The translations under genes and the position numbers were made by a program. From NCBI GenBank assembly GCA_002507565.1, contig MOXJ01000004.1:1-64000 (forward strand): a stretch of 64,000 bases of DNA, in the 5' to 3' direction. Source of the DNA: Candidatus Reconcilbacillus cellulovorans. GTDB taxonomy: Bacteria; Bacillota; Bacilli; Paenibacillales; Reconciliibacillaceae. Every line of letters begins with the position of its first letter. Positions within the stretch are counted from its first letter, which is position 1. Positions 31,964 through 41,502 of the stretch are shown here, one piece after another. Below the pieces are notes generated by a model. The model was given only the letters and a program-made list of their open reading frames with translations, was not told the DNA's origin and ran no database searches.

Positions 31964-32935
31964 GTGTTCCGGCATGAAACGGTGATGCGGGAGGAGGCGG
32001 TTGAGGGGCTGGCCGTCCGCCCGGGCGGCGTCTACGTCGACTGTACGGTCGGCGGCGCTGGCCACAGCGAGGCGATCGCCGAACGGCTCGCCGGCCGCGG
32101 GCTTTTGGTCGGCATCGACCGAGACGCGGAGGCGCTCGCGTTCGCCGGCGAACGGTTGCGCCGGTTCGGCGGGTTCGTGCAGCTCGTCAAAGCAAATTTC
32201 AGAGATCTCGAGAATGTTTTGCTGAGGGTTCCCGGCGTTCCGAAAATCGGCGGGACGCCGCAAGTCGACGGCGTTCTGTACGATCTGGGCGTTTCCTCGC
32301 CGCAGTTTGACGAAGCGGAGCGCGGATTCAGCTATCGCTTCGACGCCGAGCTGGACATGCGGATGGACCGCGAGCAAGAACTGACGGCGAAGGATATCGT
32401 CAATCGCTGGGATGAAGCTGAACTGGCGCGCATTTTTCGCGAATACGGCGAGGAACGGTTCGCCGGACGGATCGCGGCGGCCATCGTCCGAGAACGCGCC
32501 CGTGCGCCGATCGAGACGACCGGCCGTCTGGCGGAACTCGTCAAAGAGGCGATTCCGGCACCGGCCCGCCGGGGCGGAGGCCATCCCGCCCGCAAGGTTT
32601 TCCAGGCGTTGCGTATTGCCGTCAACGGCGAATTGGACGCGCTGGAGCAGTCGCTCGAGCAGGCGGTCCGATGCCTTCGACCCGGCGGAAGGCTTGCGGT
32701 CATCTCGTTTCATTCGCTGGAAGACCGAATTTGCAAGCGTCTGATCGAAAAATGGTCGGGAAAATGCGTCTGTCCTCCCGGCTTGCCCGTGTGCGGCTGC
32801 GGCAGGCGACAGATATTGCGCACGGTCGGGAAGCAGCCGGTGACGGCGCGCGAGGCGGAAATCGCGCGGAATCGGCGCGCCCGATCGGCCAAGCTTCGTG
32901 TTGCGGAGAAATTGTCGGATTTCGTCGACCGATGA
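31964..32935 (+). CDS. rsmH: 16S rRNA (cytosine1402-N4)-methyltransferase
   Basis: RsmH (MraW) methylates N4 of C1402 in the 16S decoding centre with SAM. The 323-aa protein begins FRHETVMREEAVEGL and has the SAM motif VDCTVGGAGHSEAI, GIDRDAEAL, LYDLGVSSPQFDEAERGFSY and the late ISFHSLEDRI. The GTG start agrees with the conserved N-terminus. The gene follows mraZ by 33 bp and precedes ftsL, the invariant dcw order. Confidence 0.97.
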   Translation: MFRHETVMREEAVEGLAVRPGGVYVDCTVGGAGHSEAIAERLAGRGLLVGIDRDAEALAFAGERLRRFGGFVQLVKANFRDLENVLLRVPGVPKIGGTPQVDGVLYDLGVSSPQFDEAERGFSYRFDAELDMRMDREQELTAKDIVNRWDEAELARIFREYGEERFAGRIAAAIVRERARAPIETTGRLAELVKEAIPAPARRGGGHPARKVFQALRIAVNGELDALEQSLEQAVRCLRPGGRLAVISFHSLEDRICKRLIEKWSGKCVCPPGLPVCGCGRRQILRTVGKQPVTAREAEIARNRRARSAKLRVAEKLSDFVDR

Positions 32936-32954
32936 CGAAAGGGGATGTCGAGTC

Positions 32955-33344
32955 GTGGCTTACATTCGCGGCAATTTGGCGCTGGAACGTGCGGAGCCGC
33001 AGCCCGCACGCGCGGAGACCGAACGCTCTTCGGCGGGGCGAAGCGCGCTTCGCGGCCGGGACAAGCTGCTCTATTTATTCGCCGTGCTGGTCGGCGTCGC
33101 GGTGGCGTTGTCGGTGCTCTACCGATATGCACAGATTTACGAAATGAACGTCCGACTGCATCAAATCGAATCGCGCATTCAGCGGCTCGAAGCCGAAAAC
33201 ATCGAGCTGAGGCGCGAGCTGACCCGGCTGCAGGATCCGGCACGGATTATGGAAAAAGCGAAGGAGTTGGGGCTCGAGTTGCCGGCCGACCGCCAGATCG
33301 CGCATGTCTTCGGTTCCGGGAATGCGGCGGCGATCGAAAGGTGA
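32955..33344 (+). CDS. ftsL: Cell division protein FtsL
   Basis: A bitopic protein (129 aa) of the divisome core that works with DivIC and DivIB to recruit and activate the septal synthase. It has a cytoplasmic tail of about 37 residues, one membrane helix (LLYLFAVLVGVAVALSVLY) and an extracellular leucine-zipper coiled coil (MNVRLHQIESRIQRLEAENIELRREL, given in parts). GTG 32955 is chosen for AAAGGGGATG eight bases upstream. Sequence similarity is low, as always for FtsL, so the call rests on topology and position between rsmH and pbpB. Confidence 0.9.
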   Translation: MAYIRGNLALERAEPQPARAETERSSAGRSALRGRDKLLYLFAVLVGVAVALSVLYRYAQIYEMNVRLHQIESRIQRLEAENIELRRELTRLQDPARIMEKAKELGLELPADRQIAHVFGSGNAAAIER

Positions 33345-33353
33345 TGCGACCGG

Positions 33354-35516
33354 ATGGCTCCGAAGACGGTCAAGCTCAGGGCGTTGGCGGTGACGGTCGC
33401 CTTCAGCGTGCTGTTTGCTGCGCTCGTCGTACGGCTGTACTGGATCCAGGTCGTCCATGCCGACGCCTATTTGCGGGAGGCTCAGGAAATCTGGAACGTC
33501 ACGCGACCGCTGAAAGCCAACCGCGGAGCGATTTACGACCGCAATGGCAATCTGCTTGCGGCGGACGGTCTGGCGTATACCGTCGCGGTCAATCCGAGTC
33601 TGATGGTCGAACGGCAGCGGCGGGAGCCGGGATTGATCGCGGAGACGGCGGCGCGGCTGGCTGGGCTGATCGGCAAGCCGGCAAGCGACATCGAGCGCGT
33701 CGTACGCGAAAAAGCGGGTGCGGTCTGGGCGGAGCTCGGCCCGGAAGGGACCAAAATCGACGCCGGTCTTGCGGAGAAAGTGCTGGACGCGTTCGGACGG
33801 GAGAACTGCCGTGAATTTTCGACGCATTTTTACTGCGGAAACGTAGGCGTCATTTTGGTAAAAGAAAAGAAACGATATTATCCGTCCGGAGCGATGCTCG
33901 CGCATGTGCTCGGTTACGTCCGCAAAGACGACGTGGAAGGGGGCGGTCTTGAATATCAGTTTCGCGACGTACTCCGCGGCCGCGACGGTTCGATTTCCTA
34001 CGCGCGCGACCGGAAGGGCGTCATGCTGCCGAACGCGTCCGTCCGCTACGAACCGCCGCAAAACGGCAGCGATCTGGTGTTGACGATCGATCGGACCGTC
34101 CAGTCGTTTTTGGAAACGGCGCTTGAGTCGGCGTTTGAGCGCTGGAAGCCGCGCCGTTTCGTCGCAATTGCGGCAGATCCGCAAACTATGGAAATTTTAG
34201 GAATGTCTGGTTATCCGACGTTTGACCCGAACGCGTACTGGACGACGGCCGACGCCGAAGCGTTTCGGAATCCGGCCGTTCAGTGGGAATTCGAGCCGGG
34301 CTCGACGTTTAAGATCGTCACACTGGCGGCGGCGATCGAAGAAGGCGTCTGGAATCCCGACGAGACGTTCAAATCCGGGGCGATCACCGTATCCGGGCAG
34401 ACGATTCACGACCATAACCGGTCGGGGTGGGGCACGATCACTTATCGCGAAGGGTTGCTGAAATCGAGCAATGTCGCCTTCGTGAAGCTCGGTTTGGAGA
34501 AACTCGGAAAGGACAGACTGAAATCATATATCGACCGGTTCGGTTTCGGCCGCAAGACCGGCGTCGAACTTCCCGCCGAAAACGCCGGCCGCGTCGACTT
34601 CCGCTACCCTGTCGAAGTGGCGACCGCTTCGTTCGGCCAGGGCATTACGGTAACGGCATTGCAAGAATTGGTCGCTGTTTCGGCAATCGCAAACGGCGGT
34701 CGCGTGATGAAACCGTGGATCGTCCGCGAAATCGTCCGCCCCGACGGTACGAAACAGACGTTCGGGCCGATGGAAATCGGCCGCGCCGTTTCGGAATCTA
34801 CCGCGCGCCAGACAGCGCTATTACTGGAGCAGGTCGTGTCGGAGCCGGGCGCGACCGGTTACCGCGCCAAACTGGATGGTTACCGGATCGCGGGCAAGAC
34901 GGGGACGGCGCAAAAAGTGGTCAACGGGCGATACGCCGACGACCGGTGGGTCGTCTCGTTCGTCGGGTTCGCGCCGGCGGATAGGCCGAAGTTCGCGCTC
35001 GTCGTCGTAGCGGATGAACCGCGAATCTCCGACTACCGCGAGGCGGGCGAAGTCGCCGCTCCGGTGTTCCGGGAGATTGCATCGCAATTGTTGAAATATT
35101 ATGGCATCGAACCCCGGGCCGGCAATCCGGTATCCGGCGGCGTTTCCGAAGTCCGGACGAAACCGGTTGCCGTCGCTCCTGATTTGATCGGCAAGCCGGC
35201 GCGATCGGCGACGGCCGAGTTGGAGCAAAGCGACATGCCGTACGCGGTTTTGGGAGGGGGGAGCACCGTTTTCGACCAATTCCCGAAACCGGGGACCGAG
35301 ATGGGAGCTCTCCAACGAATTTATTTATTGACCGAACCGTCGGGTTCGGTCGCTCTCCCCGACATGAGAGGGTTGTCGTTGCGGGAAGCGATGGAAATCT
35401 GCAGGTGGCTCGGTTATACTTGTACCGTTGAAGGCCAGGGATACGTCGTCTCCCAGGATATGTCGACGGTTGACGGACAGCGAACGGCGCGTCTACGGTT
35501 TGGGACAAACGGCTGA
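33354..35516 (+). CDS. pbpB: Septal penicillin-binding protein 2B with two PASTA domains
   Basis: Class B transpeptidase (720 aa) that cross-links septal peptidoglycan. It has one membrane anchor (residues 9-30), a dimerisation domain starting at RGAIYDRNG, and the transpeptidase domain with the active Ser in EPGSTFK near residue 316, SSN near 369 and KTGTAQK near 512. Two PASTA repeats end the protein (from about 600: VAPDLIGKPARSATAEL and VALPDMRGLSLREAMEI). The ATG follows the ftsL stop by 9 bp. The C-terminal PASTA pair separates it from SpoVD next door, which has one. Confidence 0.95.
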   Translation: MAPKTVKLRALAVTVAFSVLFAALVVRLYWIQVVHADAYLREAQEIWNVTRPLKANRGAIYDRNGNLLAADGLAYTVAVNPSLMVERQRREPGLIAETAARLAGLIGKPASDIERVVREKAGAVWAELGPEGTKIDAGLAEKVLDAFGRENCREFSTHFYCGNVGVILVKEKKRYYPSGAMLAHVLGYVRKDDVEGGGLEYQFRDVLRGRDGSISYARDRKGVMLPNASVRYEPPQNGSDLVLTIDRTVQSFLETALESAFERWKPRRFVAIAADPQTMEILGMSGYPTFDPNAYWTTADAEAFRNPAVQWEFEPGSTFKIVTLAAAIEEGVWNPDETFKSGAITVSGQTIHDHNRSGWGTITYREGLLKSSNVAFVKLGLEKLGKDRLKSYIDRFGFGRKTGVELPAENAGRVDFRYPVEVATASFGQGITVTALQELVAVSAIANGGRVMKPWIVREIVRPDGTKQTFGPMEIGRAVSESTARQTALLLEQVVSEPGATGYRAKLDGYRIAGKTGTAQKVVNGRYADDRWVVSFVGFAPADRPKFALVVVADEPRISDYREAGEVAAPVFREIASQLLKYYGIEPRAGNPVSGGVSEVRTKPVAVAPDLIGKPARSATAELEQSDMPYAVLGGGSTVFDQFPKPGTEMGALQRIYLLTEPSGSVALPDMRGLSLREAMEICRWLGYTCTVEGQGYVVSQDMSTVDGQRTARLRFGTNG

Positions 35517-35615
35517 AGGCCGCGTCGAAGCAGGCTTGTTCTAGGGGCGTCCCGTTCCGAATAGGCTGATGATGAACGTATCGGGCGATTTTTCGGAGCG
35601 GGAGGTTTGGCGGAC

Positions 35616-37532
35616 GTGAACGCCACGATGCGGCGCCGGTTGTTTGCGCTGACGCTCGTCTTGACCTTCGCCTTGTTCGTGCTCGCCTTCCGGCTTGCGT
35701 ACGTCCAATTGGCGATCGGACCGGAGCTGGCCGGGCGCGCGGAAGATTCGTGGCGCCGCAACGTTCTGTTTCAGCCGAAACGCGGCGATATCCGCGATCG
35801 AAGCGGTATTCCGCTGGCCTACGACGTCTCGACGCCGACCGTCGTCGCGATCCCAGCGCAGATCCGGGACGCGGAGGCGACCGCGGATAAGCTTTCGCGC
35901 GTACTCGGCATGAACAAGGAAGACGTCCTGCGCCAGATCACCCTTAGGACGATGTCGGTCTACATCCGCCCCGGCGGTCGGAAAATCGATCCGGAAAAGG
36001 CGAAAGAAGTCCGTAACTTGGGGCTTCCCGGCATCGTCGTGACGGAAGACAGCAAGCGGTACTATCCGTTCGGTTCGCTGGCCGCGCACGTGCTCGGCAT
36101 CGTCGGCGTCGACGGCGGACTGACGGGAATCGAACGGCACTATGACGCCCGACTGCGGGGCGTCGCCGGCAGCATAGCCTATCTTTCCGACGCCCGCGGC
36201 CGCAAAATGCCGCATACGTCCGAAACGTATACGCCGCCGCAAGACGGCCTTCATCTTCAGCTGACGATCGACAAAAACATTCAAGCGTTCGTCGAGCGCG
36301 AGCTGGACCAGGCCGTTCTGGAACACAAACCAAAGCAGGCGATCGCGATCGCCGTCGACCCGACCAACGGCGACGTGCTGGCGATGGCGTCGCGGCCGAC
36401 GTTCGAACCGGGGCGGTACGCCGATTATCCGCCCGAAATCTATAACCGTAACCTTCCGATCTGGATGACGTACGAGCCGGGTTCAACGTTCAAGATCATC
36501 ACTTTGGCCGCCGCGCTCGAGGAAAAGAAAGTCGATCTGAAAAACGAGCGTTTTCACGATCCCGGTTACGTCGAAGTCGCGGGCGTCCGGCTTCATTGCT
36601 GGCGGAAAGGCGGCCACGGCAGCCAGACGTTTCTCGAAGTCATCGAAAATTCGTGTAACCCAGGCTTCGTCGCGTTGGGACAGCGACTCGGCAAGGAGAC
36701 CCTGTTCGGCTACATCCGCAAATTCGGCTTCGGGCAAAAAACCGGCATCGATCTCGACGGCGAAGAAAACGGCATTTTGTTTCCGCTCTCGCGCGTCGGC
36801 CCGGTCGAGCTGGCGACGACCTCGTTCGGCCAGGGGGTGTCGGTGACGCCGATCCAGCAGGTGATGGCCGTCTCCGCGGCGGTCAACGGCGGCAAATTAT
36901 ACCGTCCCCGTCTCGCCAAAGCGTGGATTCATCCCGAAACGGGCGAGACGGTGGCGACGAACGAACCGGTGTTCGTGCGGCAGGTCATCTCCGGAGAAAC
37001 TTCCCGACAAATCCGGGAAGCGCTCGAAAACGTCGTCGCCCACGGCACTGGCCGCAACGCGTTTGTCGACGGCTACCGCGTCGGCGGCAAAACCGGCACG
37101 GCGCAGAAAGCCGTCGGCGGGCGATACGCCGCCGATGAACATATCGTGTCCTTTATCGGCGTCGCGCCCGCCAACGATCCGAAAATCGTCGTCTACGTCG
37201 CGATCGACGATCCCGAAGATCTGCAATTCGGCGGGCTCGTCGCCGCTCCGGTCGTCCGCAACATTTTGGCCGACGCCCTTCCCTACCTCGGCGTCGAGCC
37301 GGATTACGCCGGACAAATTCCGAAGAAAGCGAACCCCGGCGTCTACGAGCCGCCGATGGTCGAAGTGCCCGATTTGATCGGTGCGACGGTCGACGATATT
37401 TTAGAGGATTTGAACATGAATTTCCGACTGGCGCGTTACGGGTCCGGTTCGACGGTGGTCGACCAGTCGCCGAAGGCGGGTACGCGCGTCGAGCGGGGAT
37501 CGACGATCCGAATTTTTTTGGCTGATACGTGA
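35616..37532 (+). CDS. spoVD: Sporulation-specific penicillin-binding protein SpoVD
   Basis: Class B transpeptidase (638 aa) for spore cortex peptidoglycan, paralogous to pbpB just upstream. Membrane anchor at residues 6-28, RGDIRDRSG, active Ser in EPGSTFK near residue 290, SCN near 345, KTGTAQK near 491, and a single C-terminal PASTA domain (VEVPDLIGATVDDIL). The single PASTA repeat and the pbpB-spoVD-murE order identify it. GTG 35616 is used because GGGAGG sits 10 bases upstream; the earlier TTG at 35607 is too close. SpoVD works with SpoVE, encoded further down. Confidence 0.93.
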   Translation: MNATMRRRLFALTLVLTFALFVLAFRLAYVQLAIGPELAGRAEDSWRRNVLFQPKRGDIRDRSGIPLAYDVSTPTVVAIPAQIRDAEATADKLSRVLGMNKEDVLRQITLRTMSVYIRPGGRKIDPEKAKEVRNLGLPGIVVTEDSKRYYPFGSLAAHVLGIVGVDGGLTGIERHYDARLRGVAGSIAYLSDARGRKMPHTSETYTPPQDGLHLQLTIDKNIQAFVERELDQAVLEHKPKQAIAIAVDPTNGDVLAMASRPTFEPGRYADYPPEIYNRNLPIWMTYEPGSTFKIITLAAALEEKKVDLKNERFHDPGYVEVAGVRLHCWRKGGHGSQTFLEVIENSCNPGFVALGQRLGKETLFGYIRKFGFGQKTGIDLDGEENGILFPLSRVGPVELATTSFGQGVSVTPIQQVMAVSAAVNGGKLYRPRLAKAWIHPETGETVATNEPVFVRQVISGETSRQIREALENVVAHGTGRNAFVDGYRVGGKTGTAQKAVGGRYAADEHIVSFIGVAPANDPKIVVYVAIDDPEDLQFGGLVAAPVVRNILADALPYLGVEPDYAGQIPKKANPGVYEPPMVEVPDLIGATVDDILEDLNMNFRLARYGSGSTVVDQSPKAGTRVERGSTIRIFLADT

Positions 37533-37549
37533 AGAAAGGAGTTATGTTC

Positions 37550-39076
37550 ATGAGGACGATGCGGCTGGCGGAACTTGCCGGACGGCTGTTCCTGTCGCGG
37601 CTCGAAGGCGACGGAGAGACGGTGGTGTCCGACATTTGCATGGATCACCGGCGCGTCAAGCCCGGCGATTTGTTCGTCTGTATCCGCGGCGCCTCGTTCG
37701 ACGGGCATTCGGTCGCGGCTGAAGCGGTCGCCCGCGGGGCGCGCGCGCTTGTCGTCGAGCGCGACGTGGAGGCCGACGCGCCCAAACTGTTCGTTCCGGA
37801 CAGCCGTTACGCCCTGCCGGTCATCGCCGCGCATTTTTTCGGTCATCCGAGCCGCGAGATGCGCGTCGTCGCGGTAACGGGCACCAACGGCAAGACGACG
37901 ACGACCTTTTTATTGGAGCGACTGCTCGCCTCTAGCGGCGCCGCCACCGGTCTGATGGGCAATCTCGGCGTCAAAATCGGGGACCGTTTCGAACGGGAAG
38001 AGGGGATGAACACGCGCGAATCGGTCGACCTGCAGCGGACGCTGAGGCGCATGGCCGACGCCGGCGTCCGATGGTGCGTGCTGGAGGCGACTTCCCAGGG
38101 ACTGCACAAGGGACGGTTGATCGGCTGCGAGATCCGTACGGCCGTTTTCACGAATTTAACGCAGGACCACCTGGATTACCACGGCACGATGGAAGCGTAC
38201 CGGACGGCGAAGGGACTGCTGTTCGCCCGTCTCGGCAATGCGGTCTGGAGCGATGAATCGGAACGCAAATTCGCGGTCCTGAACGCCGACGATCCGGCGA
38301 GCGCGTTTTTTCGCGAGCTGACCGCCGCGGAGGTGATCACGTACGGCGTCAAGTCGCCGTGCGACGTGCGTGCTTCCGACGTCGCGCTGTCCGCCGAGGG
38401 GGCGACTTTCAGCGTCACGGCGTTCGGCAAGACCGTCCGGTTTCGAACGAAACTCGTCGGCATGTTCAACGTCTACAATGCGTTGGCCGCCGTCGCCGCG
38501 GCATTGCCCGAAGGCGTGACGCTGGAACGCGCGCGCGACGAACTGGAACGGTTCGGCCCGGTCGAGGGTCGGATGGAGACGGTGGACGAAGGCCAGCCTT
38601 TTTCCGTCGTCGTCGATTACGCCCATACGCCGGACGGCCTGGAAAATGCGCTGAGCACGCTACGCGCGTTTACGAAAGGGCGCCTGATCGTCGTGTTCGG
38701 CGCGGGCGGCGACCGCGACCGCGCGAAACGACCGCTCATGGGCAAGGCGGCGGCGAAATACTGCGATTATGTGTGGGTGACGTCGGACAATCCGCGCAGC
38801 GAGGATCCGGAAGCGATCATGCGCGACATCGAGGTCGGCTTGGCGGAATCCGGTTATCCTGCGGACCGGTACGCCTTGATCGCGGACCGCCGCCGGGCGA
38901 TCGAAAAAGCGATTGAAATGGCAAGCCCGAACGATGTAGTATTGATTGCGGGCAAAGGACACGAAACCTACCAGATTGTCGGAAACGCGACTTATCCGTT
39001 CGACGACCGGGCGGTCGCTCGGGAAGCGATCCGCGCCTGTAGGAAGGGAAGAGGCGATAGGCCCGTAAGGGAGTGA
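37550..39076 (+). CDS. murE: UDP-MurNAc-tripeptide ligase (meso-diaminopimelate-adding)
   Basis: MurE (508 aa) adds the third amino acid to UDP-MurNAc-Ala-Glu. The Mur-ligase P-loop VTGTNGKTTTTF lies near residue 110, LEATSQGL and FTNLTQDHLDYHG follow, and the C-terminal domain carries SDNPRSEDP. The DNPR signature marks the meso-DAP type, in agreement with a Bacillus-like wall. ATG 37550 is chosen because AAAGGAG is 8 bases upstream; ATG 37544 and GTG 37529 are too close to or before that site. Confidence 0.97.
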   Translation: MRTMRLAELAGRLFLSRLEGDGETVVSDICMDHRRVKPGDLFVCIRGASFDGHSVAAEAVARGARALVVERDVEADAPKLFVPDSRYALPVIAAHFFGHPSREMRVVAVTGTNGKTTTTFLLERLLASSGAATGLMGNLGVKIGDRFEREEGMNTRESVDLQRTLRRMADAGVRWCVLEATSQGLHKGRLIGCEIRTAVFTNLTQDHLDYHGTMEAYRTAKGLLFARLGNAVWSDESERKFAVLNADDPASAFFRELTAAEVITYGVKSPCDVRASDVALSAEGATFSVTAFGKTVRFRTKLVGMFNVYNALAAVAAALPEGVTLERARDELERFGPVEGRMETVDEGQPFSVVVDYAHTPDGLENALSTLRAFTKGRLIVVFGAGGDRDRAKRPLMGKAAAKYCDYVWVTSDNPRSEDPEAIMRDIEVGLAESGYPADRYALIADRRRAIEKAIEMASPNDVVLIAGKGHETYQIVGNATYPFDDRAVAREAIRACRKGRGDRPVRE

Positions 39077-39081
39077 GACGG

Positions 39082-40488
39082 ATGATCCGTCGCACATTGC
39101 GACAGATTGCCGAGATGAGCGGCGGTAGGCTGGCCGAGGAAGCGAACGCCGACACGCCTGTCGCCGGTGTATCGATCGATTCCCGCACGATCGCGCCGGG
39201 CAATCTCTTTATTCCGTTTGTCGGCACGAGTCATGACGGTCATTCGTTCGTGCCGGAGGCGATCCGCAAGGGAGCCGCCGCGTTTTGCTGGCAGACCGAT
39301 CACGGCGAGCCGCCCGACGGGGCGCCGGCCGTCTTGATCGACGACGCGCAGACAGCGTTGATGCGGCTGGCAGCGGCCTACCGCCGCGAATTGCAGATCC
39401 GCGTCGTCGGCGTCACCGGTTCCAACGGCAAGACGACGACGAAGGACATGATCGCCGCCGTTCTCGGCACGACATACCGGGTGCAGAAGACGCGGGAAAA
39501 CCAGAATTCGCACATCGGCCTGCCGCTGTCCGTACTGGCGTTGGAAGAGACGACGGAGGTGGCCGTGCTGGAAATGGGCATGCGCGCCCGCGGCGAAATC
39601 GCCGAATTGTCGAAAATCGCGCGTCCCGACGTCGCCGTCATCACTTGCATCGGCGAGGCGCACCTGGAGCGACTGGGCAGCCGCGAGGCGATCGCCAGGG
39701 CAAAGCTGGAGATCCTAGAAGGACTAAGGGAGGACGGCCTGTTCGTCTATCCCGGCGATGAACCGCTGATTCGGCGCTTGCTCGCTGAAGCGCCCCGACC
39801 GTCCGGTATGGTAAGCATCCGGTTCGGCGAGTCGGCGGACGGATCGTGCGATCTGTTTCCGATCGCGCTGATGCAGGAGACGGCCGGCACGCACTTCGTC
39901 GGCAACTGGGCGGGCAGCCCGCATTTTTATGTTCCGTTGCCTGGCCGCCATCACGTGCGGAATGCTCTGGCCGCGCTGGCCGTCGGCAAGTGGCTCGGCG
40001 TCTCGGACGCCGATGCGGCGCGCGGATTGCGCCATGCGGAGCTGACGGGCATGCGGACGACGCTCGTTCGCGGCGCATCCGGTCTCACGATCCTCGACGA
40101 CGCTTACAACGCAAACCCGACGTCGATGCATGCGGCGCTCGACTTGCTGGCCGAGCTGCGCGGTTTCAGTCGGAAGTTCGTCGTTTTCGGCGACATGCTG
40201 GAACTCGGCCCGGAGGAAGAACGATATCATCGCGAAATCGGCCGCCGCTTTTCTCCGGATGTCGTCCAGGGCGTCTTTACGGTCGGGGAGTTGGCGGCAC
40301 TGGCCGCTGAAGAAGCGAAACGGCGGTACCCCGATCAACTCGTTCGGGCTTATTACGATTGTGCGAAACTGATCGACGATTTGCTTGCGGTCGTCGATCC
40401 CGGCGATGTCGTGCTCGTCAAAGGCTCGCGCGCCATGCGCCTGGAGCAGGTGGTGGAAGTGTTGCGGCGATGGCCGGGCCGCGACTGA
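39082..40488 (+). CDS. murF: UDP-MurNAc-pentapeptide synthetase (D-Ala-D-Ala-adding)
   Basis: MurF (468 aa) attaches D-Ala-D-Ala to complete the UDP-MurNAc pentapeptide. It has the N-terminal uridine-binding domain (VSIDSRTIAPGNLFIPFVG), the P-loop VTGSNGKTTTKDMIAAVLG near residue 112, TRENQNSHIGLPLSVL and the late LDDAYNANPTSMHAALD. ATG 39082 is placed 9 bases after AAGGGAG; the GTG at 39073 overlaps the murE stop but leaves no room for that site. Length is standard. Confidence 0.96.
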   Translation: MIRRTLRQIAEMSGGRLAEEANADTPVAGVSIDSRTIAPGNLFIPFVGTSHDGHSFVPEAIRKGAAAFCWQTDHGEPPDGAPAVLIDDAQTALMRLAAAYRRELQIRVVGVTGSNGKTTTKDMIAAVLGTTYRVQKTRENQNSHIGLPLSVLALEETTEVAVLEMGMRARGEIAELSKIARPDVAVITCIGEAHLERLGSREAIARAKLEILEGLREDGLFVYPGDEPLIRRLLAEAPRPSGMVSIRFGESADGSCDLFPIALMQETAGTHFVGNWAGSPHFYVPLPGRHHVRNALAALAVGKWLGVSDADAARGLRHAELTGMRTTLVRGASGLTILDDAYNANPTSMHAALDLLAELRGFSRKFVVFGDMLELGPEEERYHREIGRRFSPDVVQGVFTVGELAALAAEEAKRRYPDQLVRAYYDCAKLIDDLLAVVDPGDVVLVKGSRAMRLEQVVEVLRRWPGRD

Positions 40489-40522
40489 CGGCGAACGACA
40501 GATCGGCATGGAGGCAGGGACA

Positions 40523-41485
40523 GTGGAAGTGAAAACGGTCACGGTCGCAATGGCGGCGGCGTTTTTGCTCGCGGTCGCCATGTCGCCGCTTGCTATTCCG
40601 GTGTTGCGGCGCCTGAAATTCGGCCAGCACGTCCGGTCTGAAGGACCGCAGACCCATCTGAAAAAGAAAGGAACGCCGACGATGGGCGGCATCGTCATCT
40701 TGCTGGCCGCAGCCGTGTCGGCTTTACGGTTTGCGGGAAATTCGCCGGAGCTGGCGGTGCTCCTGGTCGCGGCGTTCGGGTTCGGCCTGGTCGGATTTCT
40801 GGACGATTACCTGAAAATTCTGTTCCGACGTTCGCTCGGTCTGACCGCGCGGCAAAAACTGTTCGGACAGCTCCTTGCGGCCGCTGCGGTCTGCATCATG
40901 CTGGCCAGGCTCGGACACGATACTTCGATCGCCGTGCCGATGACGTCGATTTCCGTCGACGGCGGATGGTGGCTCTATGCGCCGTTTCTCATCTTCCTTT
41001 TTTTGGGAATGTCCAACGCGATCAATTTCGCCGACGGGGTCGACGGCCTTCTGGCCGGTCTTGCGTCCGTCGCGTTCGGCGCGTTCGTCGTGCTGGCGCT
41101 TTTGCGGTCCGAACCGGTGAACGCCGTGTTTGCGGCCGCGATGGTCGGCGCGCTGTTGGGTTTTCTCGTCTTCAACGCCCATCCGGCCAAAATGTTTATG
41201 GGAGACGTCGGTTCGCTCGGCGTCGGCGGCGGGTTCGTCGCGTCGGCGGCGCTGTTGAAGGCGGAATTGCTCTCGCTTCTCGTCGGCGGAGTGTTCGTGG
41301 TCGAAATGCTGTCGGTCGTCCTGCAGGTCGTTTCGTTTAAGACGAGGGGAAAACGCATCTTCAAAATGAGCCCTCTTCATCATCATTTCGAACTGTCGGG
41401 ATGGTCGGAATGGCAGGTCGTCGTCGCGTTCTGGGCCCTTGGTCTTGCGTGCGCGGCGTTGGGCCTCGCCGTTTCGTTCCGGTGA
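40523..41485 (+). CDS. mraY: Phospho-MurNAc-pentapeptide transferase
   Basis: MraY (320 aa), an integral membrane enzyme that transfers phospho-MurNAc-pentapeptide to undecaprenyl phosphate to form lipid I. About ten hydrophobic segments are present, with the conserved THLKKKGTPTMGG, FLDDYLKI (Asp pair), NFADGVDGL and MFMGDVGSLG, and the terminal MSPLHHHFELSGW. GTG 40523 is chosen because GGAGG is 8 bases upstream; ATG 40508 gives five more residues but has no ribosome site. Confidence 0.96.
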   Translation: MEVKTVTVAMAAAFLLAVAMSPLAIPVLRRLKFGQHVRSEGPQTHLKKKGTPTMGGIVILLAAAVSALRFAGNSPELAVLLVAAFGFGLVGFLDDYLKILFRRSLGLTARQKLFGQLLAAAAVCIMLARLGHDTSIAVPMTSISVDGGWWLYAPFLIFLFLGMSNAINFADGVDGLLAGLASVAFGAFVVLALLRSEPVNAVFAAAMVGALLGFLVFNAHPAKMFMGDVGSLGVGGGFVASAALLKAELLSLLVGGVFVVEMLSVVLQVVSFKTRGKRIFKMSPLHHHFELSGWSEWQVVVAFWALGLACAALGLAVSFR

Positions 41486-41502
41486 AGGGAGTTTTGCGAC
41501 TG

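Noticed and set aside
35517-35606. Sigma-E promoter for spoVD in the gap after pbpB
   Set aside because: I looked for a sigma-E type -35/-10 pair and found only poor matches around GAATAGG and CGTATCGG, so no feature is claimed.
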